Of a stretch of DNA of 64,000 nt, positions 1 to 8,009 are shown in pieces. The translations under genes and the position numbers were made by a program. The notes under the pieces were generated by a model, which worked only from the letters and a program-made list of their open reading frames with translations, did no database searches and was not told where the DNA came from. Positions within the stretch are counted from its first letter, which is position 1. Each line of letters begins with the position of its first letter. The DNA comes from Pseudolactococcus piscium (GTDB taxonomy: Bacteria; Bacillota; Bacilli; Lactobacillales; Streptococcaceae): assembly GCF_002441695.1 (NCBI RefSeq), contig NZ_JXJW01000003.1, forward strand, positions 115,799 to 179,798. Direction: 5' to 3'.

Positions 1-102
1 AATACCCTCTATACGGTCATTTATAGCTCAGGAAATTTTGATATCATCTATGAGTTACTGAGCAAAATCATTAACGATAGTTTTGCCAAATATGATAAAT
101 AA
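1..102 (+). CDS. mtlR: C-terminal end of mannitol operon activator MtlR (partial)
   Basis: An open frame enters from the left edge and ends at TAA 100-102, giving 33 residues that finish in FAKYDK. The gene lies directly before mtlF and mtlD. In lactococci and bacilli the gene upstream of mtlF is mtlR, a BglG-type transcription activator with PTS regulation domains and EIIA-like domains at its C-terminus. The visible residues are too few to prove the family, so the name rests on gene order. A strong terminator follows at once. Confidence 0.55.
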   Translation, partial: NTLYTVIYSSGNFDIIYELLSKIINDSFAKYDK

Positions 103-108
103 GCGTTA

Positions 109-143
109 AGCCTTGTCACAAAAAAATGTGACAAGGCTTTTAT
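109..143 (+). terminator. Rho-independent terminator after mtlR
   Basis: A perfect 12-bp stem (109-120 pairing with 127-138), a six-A loop and a T-rich tail. It separates mtlR from mtlF, so mtlFD probably depends on read-through or a promoter in 144-210. Confidence 0.85.
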
Positions 144-154
144 TTACAGCGTTT

Positions 155-169
155 TGGGAAGCGATTACA
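155..169 (+). promoter_or_regulatory. cre (CcpA) site upstream of mtlF
   Basis: TGGGAAGCGATTACA matches the cre consensus WTGNAANCGNWNNCW at all but one fixed position. It lies 42 bp before the mtlF start. Carbon catabolite control of mannitol use is normal in this group. Confidence 0.65.
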
Positions 170-210
170 ATGAAAGCATAAGGACGTAAGACAATGATAG
201 AGGTGGAAAA

Positions 211-651
211 ATGGATATTCAAAAAAAATTGATTCAACTAGGACAGGCATTTACAACAAAAGAGGAAGCAATCGTCTTTTGTGGAGAGCAACTCCTAGCT
301 GGTGGCTATGTTACCGCTGATTATCTGCCAGCAATGCTGGAACGCAATCAAGCGTTATCTGTTTATATGGGGAATTTTATTGCGATTCCACATGGTACAG
401 ATGCGGCTAAAAAAGAAGTCCTTAAAACAGGGATTACCATCGTTCAAGTCCCTCGTGGTGTGAACTTTGGAGATGATGCAGAGCCTAAACTTGCGACAGT
501 CCTCTTTGGTATAGCAGGTGTCGGAAATGAGCATTTAGCATTGATTCAAAAAATTTCAATCTTCTGTGCAGATGTTGATAATGTTGTCAAACTTGCAGAT
601 GCGCAAACAGCAGATGAAATAGCAGACTTGTTGAACTCGGTTGACGTATAA
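211..651 (+). CDS. mtlF: PTS mannitol transporter subunit IIA
   Basis: Encodes a 146-residue cytoplasmic EIIA of the fructose/mannitol PTS class. It passes phosphate from HPr to the mannitol-specific IIB domain. The phosphorylatable histidine lies in the typical context [11 protein letters not shown] near residue 61, and the length is normal for a stand-alone MtlF. The start is supported by AGAGGTGG a few bases before the ATG. It is followed by mtlD after about 100 bp. The membrane component mtlA is not in the window and probably lies further left, beyond mtlR. Confidence 0.95.
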   Translation: MDIQKKLIQLGQAFTTKEEAIVFCGEQLLAGGYVTADYLPAMLERNQALSVYMGNFIAIPHGTDAAKKEVLKTGITIVQVPRGVNFGDDAEPKLATVLFGIAGVGNEHLALIQKISIFCADVDNVVKLADAQTADEIADLLNSVDV

Positions 652-756
652 GCACCATAGTCAGTCGTTTTTTAGCAAAATAGATAGCTTATCAGGCATG
701 ATGCGATTAAGCCACCGTGTTTCAAGATAAACCATCGTAATTTGAAAGGAAATAAG

Positions 757-1905
757 ATGAAAAAAGCAGTACATTTTGGTGCAGGGAATATCGGACGAGG
801 GTTTATAGGGGAAGTGCTTCATGAAAATGAGTTTGCCGTGACATTTGTAGATGTCAATGAAACAGTCATCGATGCTTTGAATGCCCGTGGTAGTTATGAA
901 ATCGAACTAGCAGAAGATGCTGCAACACGTATCCCAATTCATCATGTATCTGGTATTAATAATAGTAAAGATCCTGAAGCAGTGGTTCAGGCAATTAAAG
1001 ATGCCCATATTGTCACGACAGCGATCGGTCCGAATATCTTGCCATTCATCGCTGAGCTGATTGCAAAGGGGATTCAAGCAAGAAGAGTAGGTAAAATCAT
1101 CGCGCCAATCGATTTTATTGCTTGTGAAAACATGATAGGTGGGTCGGACTTTCTAAAGACTAAAGTAATATCATTTTTGACTGAGGCTGATATAGCCTAT
1201 GTTGATACCTACGTTGGTTTTCCTAATGCTGCGGTTGACCGGATCGTACCTGGTCAAACACATGTCGATCCTTTGTTCGTTGTTGTAGAACCATTTAGTG
1301 AGTGGGTCATTGATGAAAGTCAACTCAAAAATACGGTGATTCATCTAAAAGGTGTTCATTATGCTAGGGAGCTTGAACCGTTTATCGAACGCAAATTATT
1401 TTCTGTCAATACAGGTCATGCGACAGTTGCTTATCATGGGGCTTACTATGGCTATAAGACCATTGATACTGCACTTCAAGATGCGCGCGTGATGACAGCG
1501 CTTGTCAATACGCAAAAAGAGACCCGAAATCTCTTACTTGCAAAATGGGAGTTGTTCGACGAAGCAGAACTCCTTGCCTATCACGAAAAAATCCGTGGCC
1601 GTTTTGTTAATCCGCATTTATCGGATGATATCAGCCGAGTTGCAAGGACGCCAATCCGAAAATTGGGTTACAATGAACGGTTCATCAGACCAATTAGAGA
1701 ATTAAATGACCGCAACCTATCATTTGCCAGTCACTTGTCGACAGCAGCTAAACTCTTCAAGTATAAGGATGCGACCGATGAACAAGCCGTCGAGCTACAA
1801 AATAGGCTTGCGACAGAACCGCTACAGACAGTGATTACAGCAGTAACAGGCCTTAAAGATAGGAGCTTAGTTAAGGCACTTGAGGCCAGTATAATCGCTT
1901 TATAG
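757..1905 (+). CDS. mtlD: mannitol-1-phosphate 5-dehydrogenase
   Basis: Oxidises mannitol-1-phosphate to fructose-6-phosphate with NAD+, feeding imported mannitol into glycolysis. The 382-residue protein opens with the dinucleotide-binding signature KKAVHFGAGNIGRGFIG. The family active-site region KGVHYARELEPFIERKLFSVNTGHA is present in the middle, around residues 200-225. I start at ATG 757, preceded by GAAAGGAAATAAG. An in-frame TTG at 742 would add five residues but overlaps the ribosome binding site. It is the last gene of the mannitol operon and is followed by a terminator. Confidence 0.96.
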   Translation: MKKAVHFGAGNIGRGFIGEVLHENEFAVTFVDVNETVIDALNARGSYEIELAEDAATRIPIHHVSGINNSKDPEAVVQAIKDAHIVTTAIGPNILPFIAELIAKGIQARRVGKIIAPIDFIACENMIGGSDFLKTKVISFLTEADIAYVDTYVGFPNAAVDRIVPGQTHVDPLFVVVEPFSEWVIDESQLKNTVIHLKGVHYARELEPFIERKLFSVNTGHATVAYHGAYYGYKTIDTALQDARVMTALVNTQKETRNLLLAKWELFDEAELLAYHEKIRGRFVNPHLSDDISRVARTPIRKLGYNERFIRPIRELNDRNLSFASHLSTAAKLFKYKDATDEQAVELQNRLATEPLQTVITAVTGLKDRSLVKALEASIIAL

Positions 1906-1946
1906 GACATCAGTTAATCACGACAGATGACGACTAAACTAGCATC

Positions 1947-1983
1947 TAAAAACCAGCTATCGGCCTGATAACTGGTTTTTTAA
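1947..1983 (+). terminator. Rho-independent terminator after mtlD
   Basis: AAAACCAG pairs with CTGGTTTT around a partly paired centre, followed by a T run. It closes the mannitol operon ahead of the convergent menA. Confidence 0.75.
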
Positions 1984-2037
1984 TCGTTTATTTTTATAAG
2001 TGCCTTAAGTTAGGTGCTTTAAGGTATTAGTATTAGG

Positions 2038-2988
2038 TCATCGGTAAATGAGGATACTAAGTAAGAGACCCAACCCATAGCATGCATTAAAGACAACTAA
2101 ATTCTTGATGGCATAGCCAAAACTTCTAGGATGGGGTAGCGCGCTTTGGAAGTCTTGGTTATTTTTCCAGACAAGTGGCAGTGACACAAAGGTGATTAAA
2201 ACCGGCCAGTGATAGATCCCGCTAATGAGACCAACAATAATCGTTAGATAGCCCAGCAAGGCTAAGGCCTTAAACAGCTTAATACCAACGGGACGATTGA
2301 TATAATAGATTAAGGTGTAGCGATGATTCTGGATATCTAAGTCCAGATCTCGCAAATTATTGGCTAGCATGACGTTAGCGATTGAGGTAACAAGCGGTAA
2401 GGCTGCAAGTATAACGGCAGCGATCGACCAGATATTCCCATCTAGATGAAACAGACCAGTTTTGAAATTGACTTGCAAATAGAATGGTGGCTTGTTTGTG
2501 ACATTCACACAAAGAACTAATAAGAAAATCCCCAGTCCCATGGTAAAGCCACTGAATAACTCGCCTAAAGGCATTCTTGATAAAGGGATTGGCCCATAGG
2601 TATAAAAAATACCGATAAAGCAACACATGCCACCAATTAGCATGAATAACCAGCCAGCTTGAGTCGTTAGGTAGAAACCAGTAACTAAAGTAAAGCCAAT
2701 CATGGCAAAAATAAGTCGCCTAACTAGACCTAAAGACAGGTCAAGTTGACCGATGATATTTTCCTCATACTTATAAATATCAGATTTGGCTTTTTTGAAG
2801 TCCATATAGTTGTTAATGGCTGTGGTCGCCATGTCAAAACTAAGCATGCCACAGAAAAAAATCAAGGTATTGATCCAGTGTATCTGGTCAAAATAGCTAA
2901 TGGAGAACAAGACACCGATTATAAAAGGGAAGAAACTGGCGAGTTTCGTCTTAATCTCAACTAAATTTAAAAAGGTACCGAATGACAT
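2038..2988 (-). CDS. menA: 1,4-dihydroxy-2-naphthoate polyprenyltransferase (UbiA superfamily)
   Basis: Integral membrane prenyltransferase of 316 residues that attaches the isoprenoid tail to 1,4-dihydroxy-2-naphthoate, the membrane step of menaquinone synthesis. Both Asp-rich prenyl-diphosphate motifs are visible: NNYMDFKKAKSD near residue 60, and NNLRDLDLD followed by NHRYTL near residue 210. About eight hydrophobic segments fit the fold. Lactococci make menaquinone and can respire with added haem, whereas most streptococci cannot, so this gene helps place the organism. No other men genes are in the window. Confidence 0.9.
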   Translation of the reverse strand: MSFGTFLNLVEIKTKLASFFPFIIGVLFSISYFDQIHWINTLIFFCGMLSFDMATTAINNYMDFKKAKSDIYKYEENIIGQLDLSLGLVRRLIFAMIGFTLVTGFYLTTQAGWLFMLIGGMCCFIGIFYTYGPIPLSRMPLGELFSGFTMGLGIFLLVLCVNVTNKPPFYLQVNFKTGLFHLDGNIWSIAAVILAALPLVTSIANVMLANNLRDLDLDIQNHRYTLIYYINRPVGIKLFKALALLGYLTIIVGLISGIYHWPVLITFVSLPLVWKNNQDFQSALPHPRSFGYAIKNLVVFNACYGLGLLLSILIYR

Positions 2989-3189
2989 ATCTATCTCGCT
3001 TTTCTATTAGATAATAATGCCTTGCTTTAGGGGAAGAGTCGCTTTTCGTCAAAGCAAGACCAGTTGACAGATGGATCAACTATTCATATTTTAACATGTT
3101 TAAGCTAAAAGTGACATCTAGTCAGTTTGTTCTTGGCATATCAGATGACCAACTAGTCCTAAGAGACACCACTAAAAATGAGGATGTAA

Positions 3190-3204
3190 AAGTAAACGGT
3201 TACA
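3190..3204 (+). promoter_or_regulatory. cre-like site upstream of tpiA
   Basis: AAGTAAACGGTTACA matches the cre consensus with one mismatch. It lies about 80 bp upstream of the probable -10, a distance more often seen with CcpA activation than repression. A weaker related sequence (GCCGTTACA) follows at about 3228. Confidence 0.45.
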
Positions 3205-3245
3205 CGCTTTTTTTGTTGGAAATAAAAGCCGTTACAGTAATTTTA

Positions 3246-3276
3246 TTGTGAATATTTTACCATTTTGTGATAAAAT
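3246..3276 (+). promoter_or_regulatory. tpiA promoter
   Basis: A TAAAAT -10 box at 3271-3276 lies in the context TTTTGTGATAAAAT. TTGTGA at 3246-3251 may act as a weak -35. The placement gives a leader of about 60 nt. Confidence 0.45.
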
Positions 3277-3341
3277 AGGAGTGCATGGTAGGTAGGGCAA
3301 TCCGTTCTACCGCCAAATAAAAAACTTATAGAGGTGGACTC

Positions 3342-4100
3342 ATGTCACGTAAACCAATTATTGCTGGTAACTGGAAAATGAATAAAACTTTAGCTGAAGC
3401 GAAAGCTTTTGCTGAAGCAGTAAAAGGAAAAGCACCATCTGCTGATCTTGTAGAGACTGTTATCGGTAGCCCTGCATTATTTCTTGCACCACTTGCAGAA
3501 ATTTTAAACGGTGATGTGATCGAAGTTGCTGCTCAAAACGCCTATTTTGAAAATGCTGGTGCCTTCACTGGTGAAAATTCACCAGCTGCTATTGCTGATC
3601 TTGGTATCAAATATATCATCATTGGTCATTCTGAACGTCGTGAATACTTCCACGAAACTGACGAAGATATCAACAAAAAAGCAAAAGCAATCATTGCAAA
3701 TGGTGTGACACCAATCATCTGTTGCGGTGAAACACTTGAAACTTATGAAGCTGGTCAAACAGCACAATGGGTTGAAAGCCAAATCACTGCAGCATTGAAA
3801 GATCTTACACCTGAACAAGTATCAAATCTTGTTATTGCTTATGAACCAATCTGGGCAATCGGTACTGGTAAATCAGCTGATGCAAATACAGCTGACGAAA
3901 CATGTGGTGTTGTCCGTAACACAGTTGAAAAACTTTACGGTAAAACAGTTTCAGACGCAGTTCGTATCCAATACGGTGGTTCTGTTAAACCTGAAAACGT
4001 TGCTGAATACATGAGCAAAGAAAACGTTGATGGTGCCCTTGTTGGTGGCGCATCACTTGAAGCTGAAAGCTTCCTAGCACTTTTAGACTTTGTTAACTAA
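3342..4100 (+). CDS. tpiA: triosephosphate isomerase
   Basis: Interconverts dihydroxyacetone phosphate and glyceraldehyde-3-phosphate in glycolysis. The 252-residue TIM barrel shows all three catalytic residues: Lys12 in AGNWKMNK, His96 in IIGHSERR, and Glu168 in [11 protein letters not shown]. The phosphate-binding [10 protein letters not shown] and GALVGGASL segments are also present. Start is ATG 3342 with GAGGTGG upstream. The codon choice (CTT, CGT, GGT, GAA-rich) is strongly biased, as expected for a highly expressed glycolytic gene. It forms a single-gene unit with its own promoter and terminator. Confidence 0.98.
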   Translation: MSRKPIIAGNWKMNKTLAEAKAFAEAVKGKAPSADLVETVIGSPALFLAPLAEILNGDVIEVAAQNAYFENAGAFTGENSPAAIADLGIKYIIIGHSERREYFHETDEDINKKAKAIIANGVTPIICCGETLETYEAGQTAQWVESQITAALKDLTPEQVSNLVIAYEPIWAIGTGKSADANTADETCGVVRNTVEKLYGKTVSDAVRIQYGGSVKPENVAEYMSKENVDGALVGGASLEAESFLALLDFVN

Positions 4101-4107
4101 TTGAGCT

Positions 4108-4136
4108 GAAAGATCCCTTTGAGGGGTCTTTTTTTT
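4108..4136 (+). terminator. Rho-independent terminator after tpiA
   Basis: AAGATCCC pairs with GGGGTCTT around TTGA, followed by eight Ts. Confidence 0.85.
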
Positions 4137-4150
4137 TGAAAAAAAAACAA

Positions 4151-4176
4151 AAAAATAAGCCAGAAGGCTTATTTTT
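4151..4176. terminator. Bidirectional hairpin between tpiA and the convergent small gene
   Basis: A perfect 11-bp stem, 4151-4161 with 4166-4176, flanked by A and T runs on both sides. It overlaps the stop codon of the minus-strand gene, so it can terminate both units. Confidence 0.7.
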
Positions 4177-4459
4177 TAATCATACGTAAGCATGTTTTGA
4201 TTGCTTTTTTTAGTACTGTCAACATGGTAAAGGATAAGACAATCGAAATGATAACTGCTAGGAAACTTGGCATCACTGCCATCAATACAGAGCATCCGAT
4301 GACGATAAAGACTGAAAATGTGGCAATATTTGAAAAGAAGGCTATTTCTTTAATTCTATCAGCTGTTTTTATATGTTCAGCCATCTTTTCTTCCTGCGTA
4401 TATTGACGCGTTGGTAATTGCCAATTATTAAACTCTTCATCAAATCTAGGGGCTTCCAT
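4169..4459 (-). CDS. small membrane protein resembling DUF3270
   Basis: A 96-residue protein with a charged N-terminal half and two predicted membrane segments, about residues 38-58 and 64-82, followed by a Lys/Arg-rich tail (KKAIKTCLRMIKK). The N-terminal stretch with QYTQEEK and the segment AFFSNIATFSVF recall the streptococcal DUF3270 family, which often lies beside U32-family genes as here. That assignment is from memory of the family. The function is unknown. The start is supported by AGAGGAGACAG just upstream. It is divergent from the U32 gene. Confidence 0.7.
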   Translation of the reverse strand: MEAPRFDEEFNNWQLPTRQYTQEEKMAEHIKTADRIKEIAFFSNIATFSVFIVIGCSVLMAVMPSFLAVIISIVLSFTMLTVLKKAIKTCLRMIKK

Positions 4460-4559
4460 ACTGTCTCCTCTGCACTACCTTTAAATCATAGCACGATTAG
4501 CTTAATCTAAATCTTACAATCAAATTACTATATTACGTTAATGTTACAAGGAGGTGAAA

Positions 4560-5573
4560 ATGGTCAAACATGATAGTGAGCGTCGCAACATCAATTACAA
4601 TGAGATAAGATTAAAGCGCTATTTATTTGGTATAATGAAAAGCATGACAAAGAAAATAATGATTACTGCTACAGTTGACAGTATTGAACAGGCTAAGGCC
4701 TTACTCGCAATCGGTATAGATACCTTATATATTGGTGAGGAGACCTATGGACTTAGATTGCCACATGAATTTACCCAGGATGAATTGCGTGAATTGACTG
4801 AGTTAGCACATGCGGCTGGTGCTAAAGTGACGGTAGCTGTTAATGCCATTATGCATCCAGATAAAATGGCTACGATTAAGCCGTATTTAGATTTTCTTCA
4901 GGAAATTAAGGTAGACCAGCTGACAGTCGGCGATACGGGCGTTATTTTTGTGCTTGATCGTGACGGGTACAAGCTACCCTATATTTATGATGCGTCGACG
5001 ATGGTAACCAGTAGTCGTCAGGTAAATTTCTGGGGAGAACAAGGGGCCATAGGTGCTGTTTTATCTCGTGAGCTACCAAAGGAAGAGCTTGTTGCCCTGT
5101 CAGATAATTTGACTGTATTTGGCGAAATTTTAGTCTATGGTGCAACGATTATTCATCAGTCTAAACGCCCATTACTAGAAAATTATTATCATTTTATCAA
5201 GACCGATGAAGAAAAAACACGGGATAGAAATTTATTTTTAAGCGAACCAAAGCAAGAAGAGACGCATTATTCTATCTATGAAGATAGTCACGGCACGCAT
5301 ATTTTTGCCTCTGATGATGTTAACTTGATGACTGAGCTGGGTGAATTAACTGCTTTAGACTACACACATTGGAAACTAGACGGGATTTATACACCGGGAG
5401 ATAACTTTGTGAAAATTGCTGAACTGTTTGTGCAAGCAAAAAACTTGATTATGTCAGGTCAGTTTACAGCAGCTCAAGGCTTTGCCTTTGATGAGGCCAT
5501 CCGCAATTTACATCCAGCTGAGCGGACACTAGGCCATGGATTTTATGATTTGGATCCCGATGAAATTCAGTGA
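4560..5573 (+). CDS. peptidase U32 family protein, first of two (TrhP-like)
   Basis: U32-family protein, homologous to the first of the paired proteins (YrrN/YrrO in Bacillus) needed for 5-hydroxyuridine at the tRNA wobble base. The conserved core begins at MTKKIMITATVDSIEQAKALL and includes YIGEETYGLRLPHEFT and the VNAIMHPDKM segment. Two starts compete. ATG 4560 has a full Shine-Dalgarno AAGGAGGTGA, but it adds 28 residues with no obvious family counterpart. ATG 4644 lies exactly 7 nt after a TGGTATAAT extended -10, which would give a leaderless mRNA starting where family homology begins. I list the longer form because its ribosome binding site is so strong. The second U32 gene follows after 262 bp. 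Confidence 0.8.
   Translation: MVKHDSERRNINYNEIRLKRYLFGIMKSMTKKIMITATVDSIEQAKALLAIGIDTLYIGEETYGLRLPHEFTQDELRELTELAHAAGAKVTVAVNAIMHPDKMATIKPYLDFLQEIKVDQLTVGDTGVIFVLDRDGYKLPYIYDASTMVTSSRQVNFWGEQGAIGAVLSRELPKEELVALSDNLTVFGEILVYGATIIHQSKRPLLENYYHFIKTDEEKTRDRNLFLSEPKQEETHYSIYEDSHGTHIFASDDVNLMTELGELTALDYTHWKLDGIYTPGDNFVKIAELFVQAKNLIMSGQFTAAQGFAFDEAIRNLHPAERTLGHGFYDLDPDEIQ
4628..4636 (+). promoter_or_regulatory. Extended -10 promoter inside the U32 N-terminus
   Basis: TGGTATAAT at 4628-4636, then seven bases, then ATG 4644. There is no convincing -35. The same geometry is found before metN and the YtxK-like methyltransferase gene. Confidence 0.5.
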
Positions 5574-5616
5574 CAGCTATAGCGGCCTGCATACACGTTA
5601 TAAATGTACCGGATTA

Positions 5617-5625
5617 TGATACAAT
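5617..5625 (+). promoter_or_regulatory. Extended -10 promoter between the U32 genes
   Basis: TGATACAAT forms an extended -10 immediately before the terminator hairpin at 5635. A transcript from here would begin near 5632 and meet the hairpin at once. Confidence 0.4.
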
Positions 5626-5634
5626 TTAAAAGTT

Positions 5635-5713
5635 AAAAAATCGCAAAGGAGATGAGTTGCGATTTTTTTTGGATAATAAGGTCATGAAAAATCGCAACTC
5701 ATTAGCTCTCCTT
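5635..5713 (+). terminator. Terminator with overlapping alternative hairpin
   Basis: The terminator stem pairs 5635-5646 with 5657-5668 and runs into eight Ts. The right arm can instead pair with 5687-5701, extended by AAGGAGA at 5646-5652 with TCTCCTT at 5707-5713, giving about 22 bp. The two structures are mutually exclusive. At minimum it terminates the first U32 gene. Confidence 0.75.
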
Positions 5714-5723
5714 ATATGGACTA

Positions 5724-5753
5724 AAGACAAGAGTTACTTAATTATGGTATACT
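5724..5753 (+). promoter_or_regulatory. Promoter of the second U32 gene
   Basis: TGGTATACT forms an extended -10 at 5745-5753, with AAGACA 18 bp upstream as a weak -35. It leaves a leader of about 75 nt. Confidence 0.5.
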
Positions 5754-5835
5754 ATTTAAGTTAAAGTAACAGTTTTGGTCTCGTTTAGAGGTCTTTTCAA
5801 CTTACTCATCTTATCTTGAAAATAGGAGAATTAAA

Positions 5836-7125
5836 GTGAAACAAACACCCTTGAAACGTCCTGAAGTACTAGCACCTGCAGGGACCTTAGAAAAATTAAA
5901 AGTAGCGATTAGCTACGGTGCTGATGCAGTTTATATCGGAGGCGATGCCTATGGTTTGCGTTCTAGAGCTGGTAATTTCAGCTTTGACGAAATGCGTGAA
6001 GGCATTGCCTTTGCCAAAGCCCACGGCGCTAAAGTCTATGTCGCGGCTAATATGGTCACCCACGAAGGCAATGAAGCAGGGGCTGGTGAGTGGTTCCGTA
6101 CATTACGTGATATCGGCATTGCGGCAGTTATCGTCAGTGACCCAGCTTTGATCGCTATAGCAGCAAGTGAAGCACCTGGCCTGCCAATCCATCTGTCGAC
6201 CCAAGCCAGTGCAACTAACTATGAAACTTTAGAATTTTGGAAAAAACTAGGGCTAGAACGCGTTGTTTTGGCACGTGAAGTTTCCATGGCTGAGTTAGCT
6301 GAAATTCGCAAGCATACAGATGTTGAAATCGAAGCCTTTGTTCATGGCGCTATGTGTATTTCTTATTCTGGTCGCTGTGTTTTATCAAATTACATGAGCA
6401 AACGTGATGCTAACCGTGGCGGTTGTTCACAATCATGTCGTTGGAAATATGACCTTTATGATATGCCATATGGTGCAGAACGCCGGTCTGTCCAGGGTGA
6501 AATTCCTGAAGATTTCTCGATGAGTGCTGTGGATATGAGCATGATCGAGCACGTGCCAGATCTGATCGAGAATGGGGTTGATTCCTTTAAAATCGAGGGC
6601 CGCATGAAGTCGATTCATTATGTCTCAACGGTCAGTAATGTCTATAAAAGAGCAGTAGATGCTTATTTAGAAAGCCCTGAAGCATTTCATGCCATCAAAC
6701 CGGCCTTAGTAGATGAACTTTGGAAAGTTGCCCAGCGTGAACTTGCAACTGGCTTTTACTATCAAACACCGAGTGAAAACGAGCAACTATTTGGCGCTCG
6801 CAGAAAGATTCCCCAGTATAAATTTGTTGGCGAAGTCGTGGCCTTTGATGAGACAACGATGACGGCAACGGTACGTCAGAGAAACGTGATCACAACTGGA
6901 GATGAAATCGAGTTTTATGGACCAGGCTTCCGCCATTTCACGGCAACTGTTGATAACTTACGTAATGAGGAAGGTGAGCGCATTGATCGTGCCCCCAACC
7001 CGATGGAGTTACTTACGATGACAGTGCCTGCGCGTGTTGAACCAGGTGATATGATTCGTAAAAATGGGTCAGGACTGATTAATTTATATGAAGAAAATGG
7101 TGTGGCAAAGACTGTTAGAGCCTAG
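5836..7125 (+). CDS. peptidase U32 family protein, second of two (TrhP-like)
   Basis: A 429-residue U32 protein with the N-terminal signature RPEVLAPAGTLEKLKVAISYGADAVYIGG and the cysteine-bearing core CISYSGRCVLSNYM...GGCSQSCRW around residues 175-205. The family lines these cysteines up to bind a cluster. It is named for a collagenase activity, but better-studied bacterial members (E. coli YegQ, Bacillus YrrO) act in prephenate-dependent hydroxylation of tRNA uridine 34. I favour that role. A C-terminal beta domain (FVGEVVAFDETTMTATVRQRN) is present. Start is GTG 5836 with AGGAGAA upstream. It pairs functionally with the gene before it. Confidence 0.88.
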   Translation: MKQTPLKRPEVLAPAGTLEKLKVAISYGADAVYIGGDAYGLRSRAGNFSFDEMREGIAFAKAHGAKVYVAANMVTHEGNEAGAGEWFRTLRDIGIAAVIVSDPALIAIAASEAPGLPIHLSTQASATNYETLEFWKKLGLERVVLAREVSMAELAEIRKHTDVEIEAFVHGAMCISYSGRCVLSNYMSKRDANRGGCSQSCRWKYDLYDMPYGAERRSVQGEIPEDFSMSAVDMSMIEHVPDLIENGVDSFKIEGRMKSIHYVSTVSNVYKRAVDAYLESPEAFHAIKPALVDELWKVAQRELATGFYYQTPSENEQLFGARRKIPQYKFVGEVVAFDETTMTATVRQRNVITTGDEIEFYGPGFRHFTATVDNLRNEEGERIDRAPNPMELLTMTVPARVEPGDMIRKNGSGLINLYEENGVAKTVRA

Positions 7126-7130
7126 CCGAT

Positions 7131-7167
7131 AAGCAAGTATTGAGACTAGATTTTCAATGCTTTTTTC
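7131..7167 (+). terminator. Probable terminator after the second U32 gene
   Basis: An imperfect stem: AGCA and TATTGA pair with TCAAT and TGCT across a bulge, followed by six Ts. Confidence 0.4.
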
Positions 7168-7312
7168 TTATTTGCCCTACTTAAATCTGGCTAAGTCACT
7201 CAAGCCTGGATGACTTATGTTATAATTTAATGAGTAACTTTATTTAGTAATAAATCGAAAAATATGAGGTCTAGACGGATTAGACCAGACGTGAATTGGA
7301 AAGAAAAGGATC

Positions 7313-7948
7313 ATGATAAACTTTATTTTACATATTGATGACTATATTTATAGCATGGCACAATCAGTAGGCGGATGGACCTATCTCATCTTGTTTCTCG
7401 TGATATTTGTTGAAACGGCTGCTATCGTGATGCCGTTTTTACCAGGAGATAGCTTACTTTTTGCAGCTGGTGCATTAGCCGCTAATCCTAAAATGGGCTT
7501 TAATGTGGTCATCTTCCTATTCTTATTTTTCTTTGCTGCTTTCTTCGGAGATGTCTGTAATTTTTTAATTGGGCATACAGTTGGTAATAAGTTGATTGAA
7601 CATCATTTCTTCAGTAAACTGATCAAGAGAAAACATATTGATGAAGCTGAGCAATATTTCGAGAAAAATGGGTCAATCGCCATTATTTTAGGCAGATATA
7701 TCCCAATTATTCGGACATTTGTGCCATTTGTTGCAGGAATCAGTCAATTTCCAATCAGAGAATTTGTGAAGCGTGCCTTTATAGCAGCCCTATCTTGGTC
7801 CTTGATTGCGACTGGTTCAGGTTACTTATTTGGTAACATTCCGTTTGTCAAGAAACACTTCTCTGCTATCATCATGAGTATCATCGTGGTAACATTATTA
7901 CCAAGTGTAATTGCCTTTCTGAAATCAATTAAAAAACGGACCGTATAA
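7313..7948 (+). CDS. DedA family membrane protein
   Basis: A 211-residue polytopic membrane protein of the DedA/SNARE-associated family. The family signature is visible: an acidic residue and glycine-proline loop in VETAAIVMPFLPGDSLLFAAGA near residues 33-55, and the conserved GRYIPIIRTFVPFVAG near residues 126-141. Some members (UptA in Bacillus) recycle undecaprenyl phosphate across the membrane, and others affect lipid export and membrane potential. The substrate here is not determined. The ATG at 7313 has only a weak ribosome site (GGAAAGAAAAGG, 5' side). A DUF368 protein, the other known undecaprenyl-phosphate translocase family, lies 3.5 kb away. Confidence 0.9.
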   Translation: MINFILHIDDYIYSMAQSVGGWTYLILFLVIFVETAAIVMPFLPGDSLLFAAGALAANPKMGFNVVIFLFLFFFAAFFGDVCNFLIGHTVGNKLIEHHFFSKLIKRKHIDEAEQYFEKNGSIAIILGRYIPIIRTFVPFVAGISQFPIREFVKRAFIAALSWSLIATGSGYLFGNIPFVKKHFSAIIMSIIVVTLLPSVIAFLKSIKKRTV

Positions 7949-8009
7949 GTGATTGTTTAACTGTCGCGATAAAAGCTAGACTAACTGTGAAAAGATAGAA
8001 ATAGGGTAA

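Noticed and set aside
5652..5685. Short leader peptide in the U32 intergenic region
   Set aside because: ATG 5652 directly abuts the AAAGGAG sequence, leaving no spacing for initiation, and it lies in the terminator stem.
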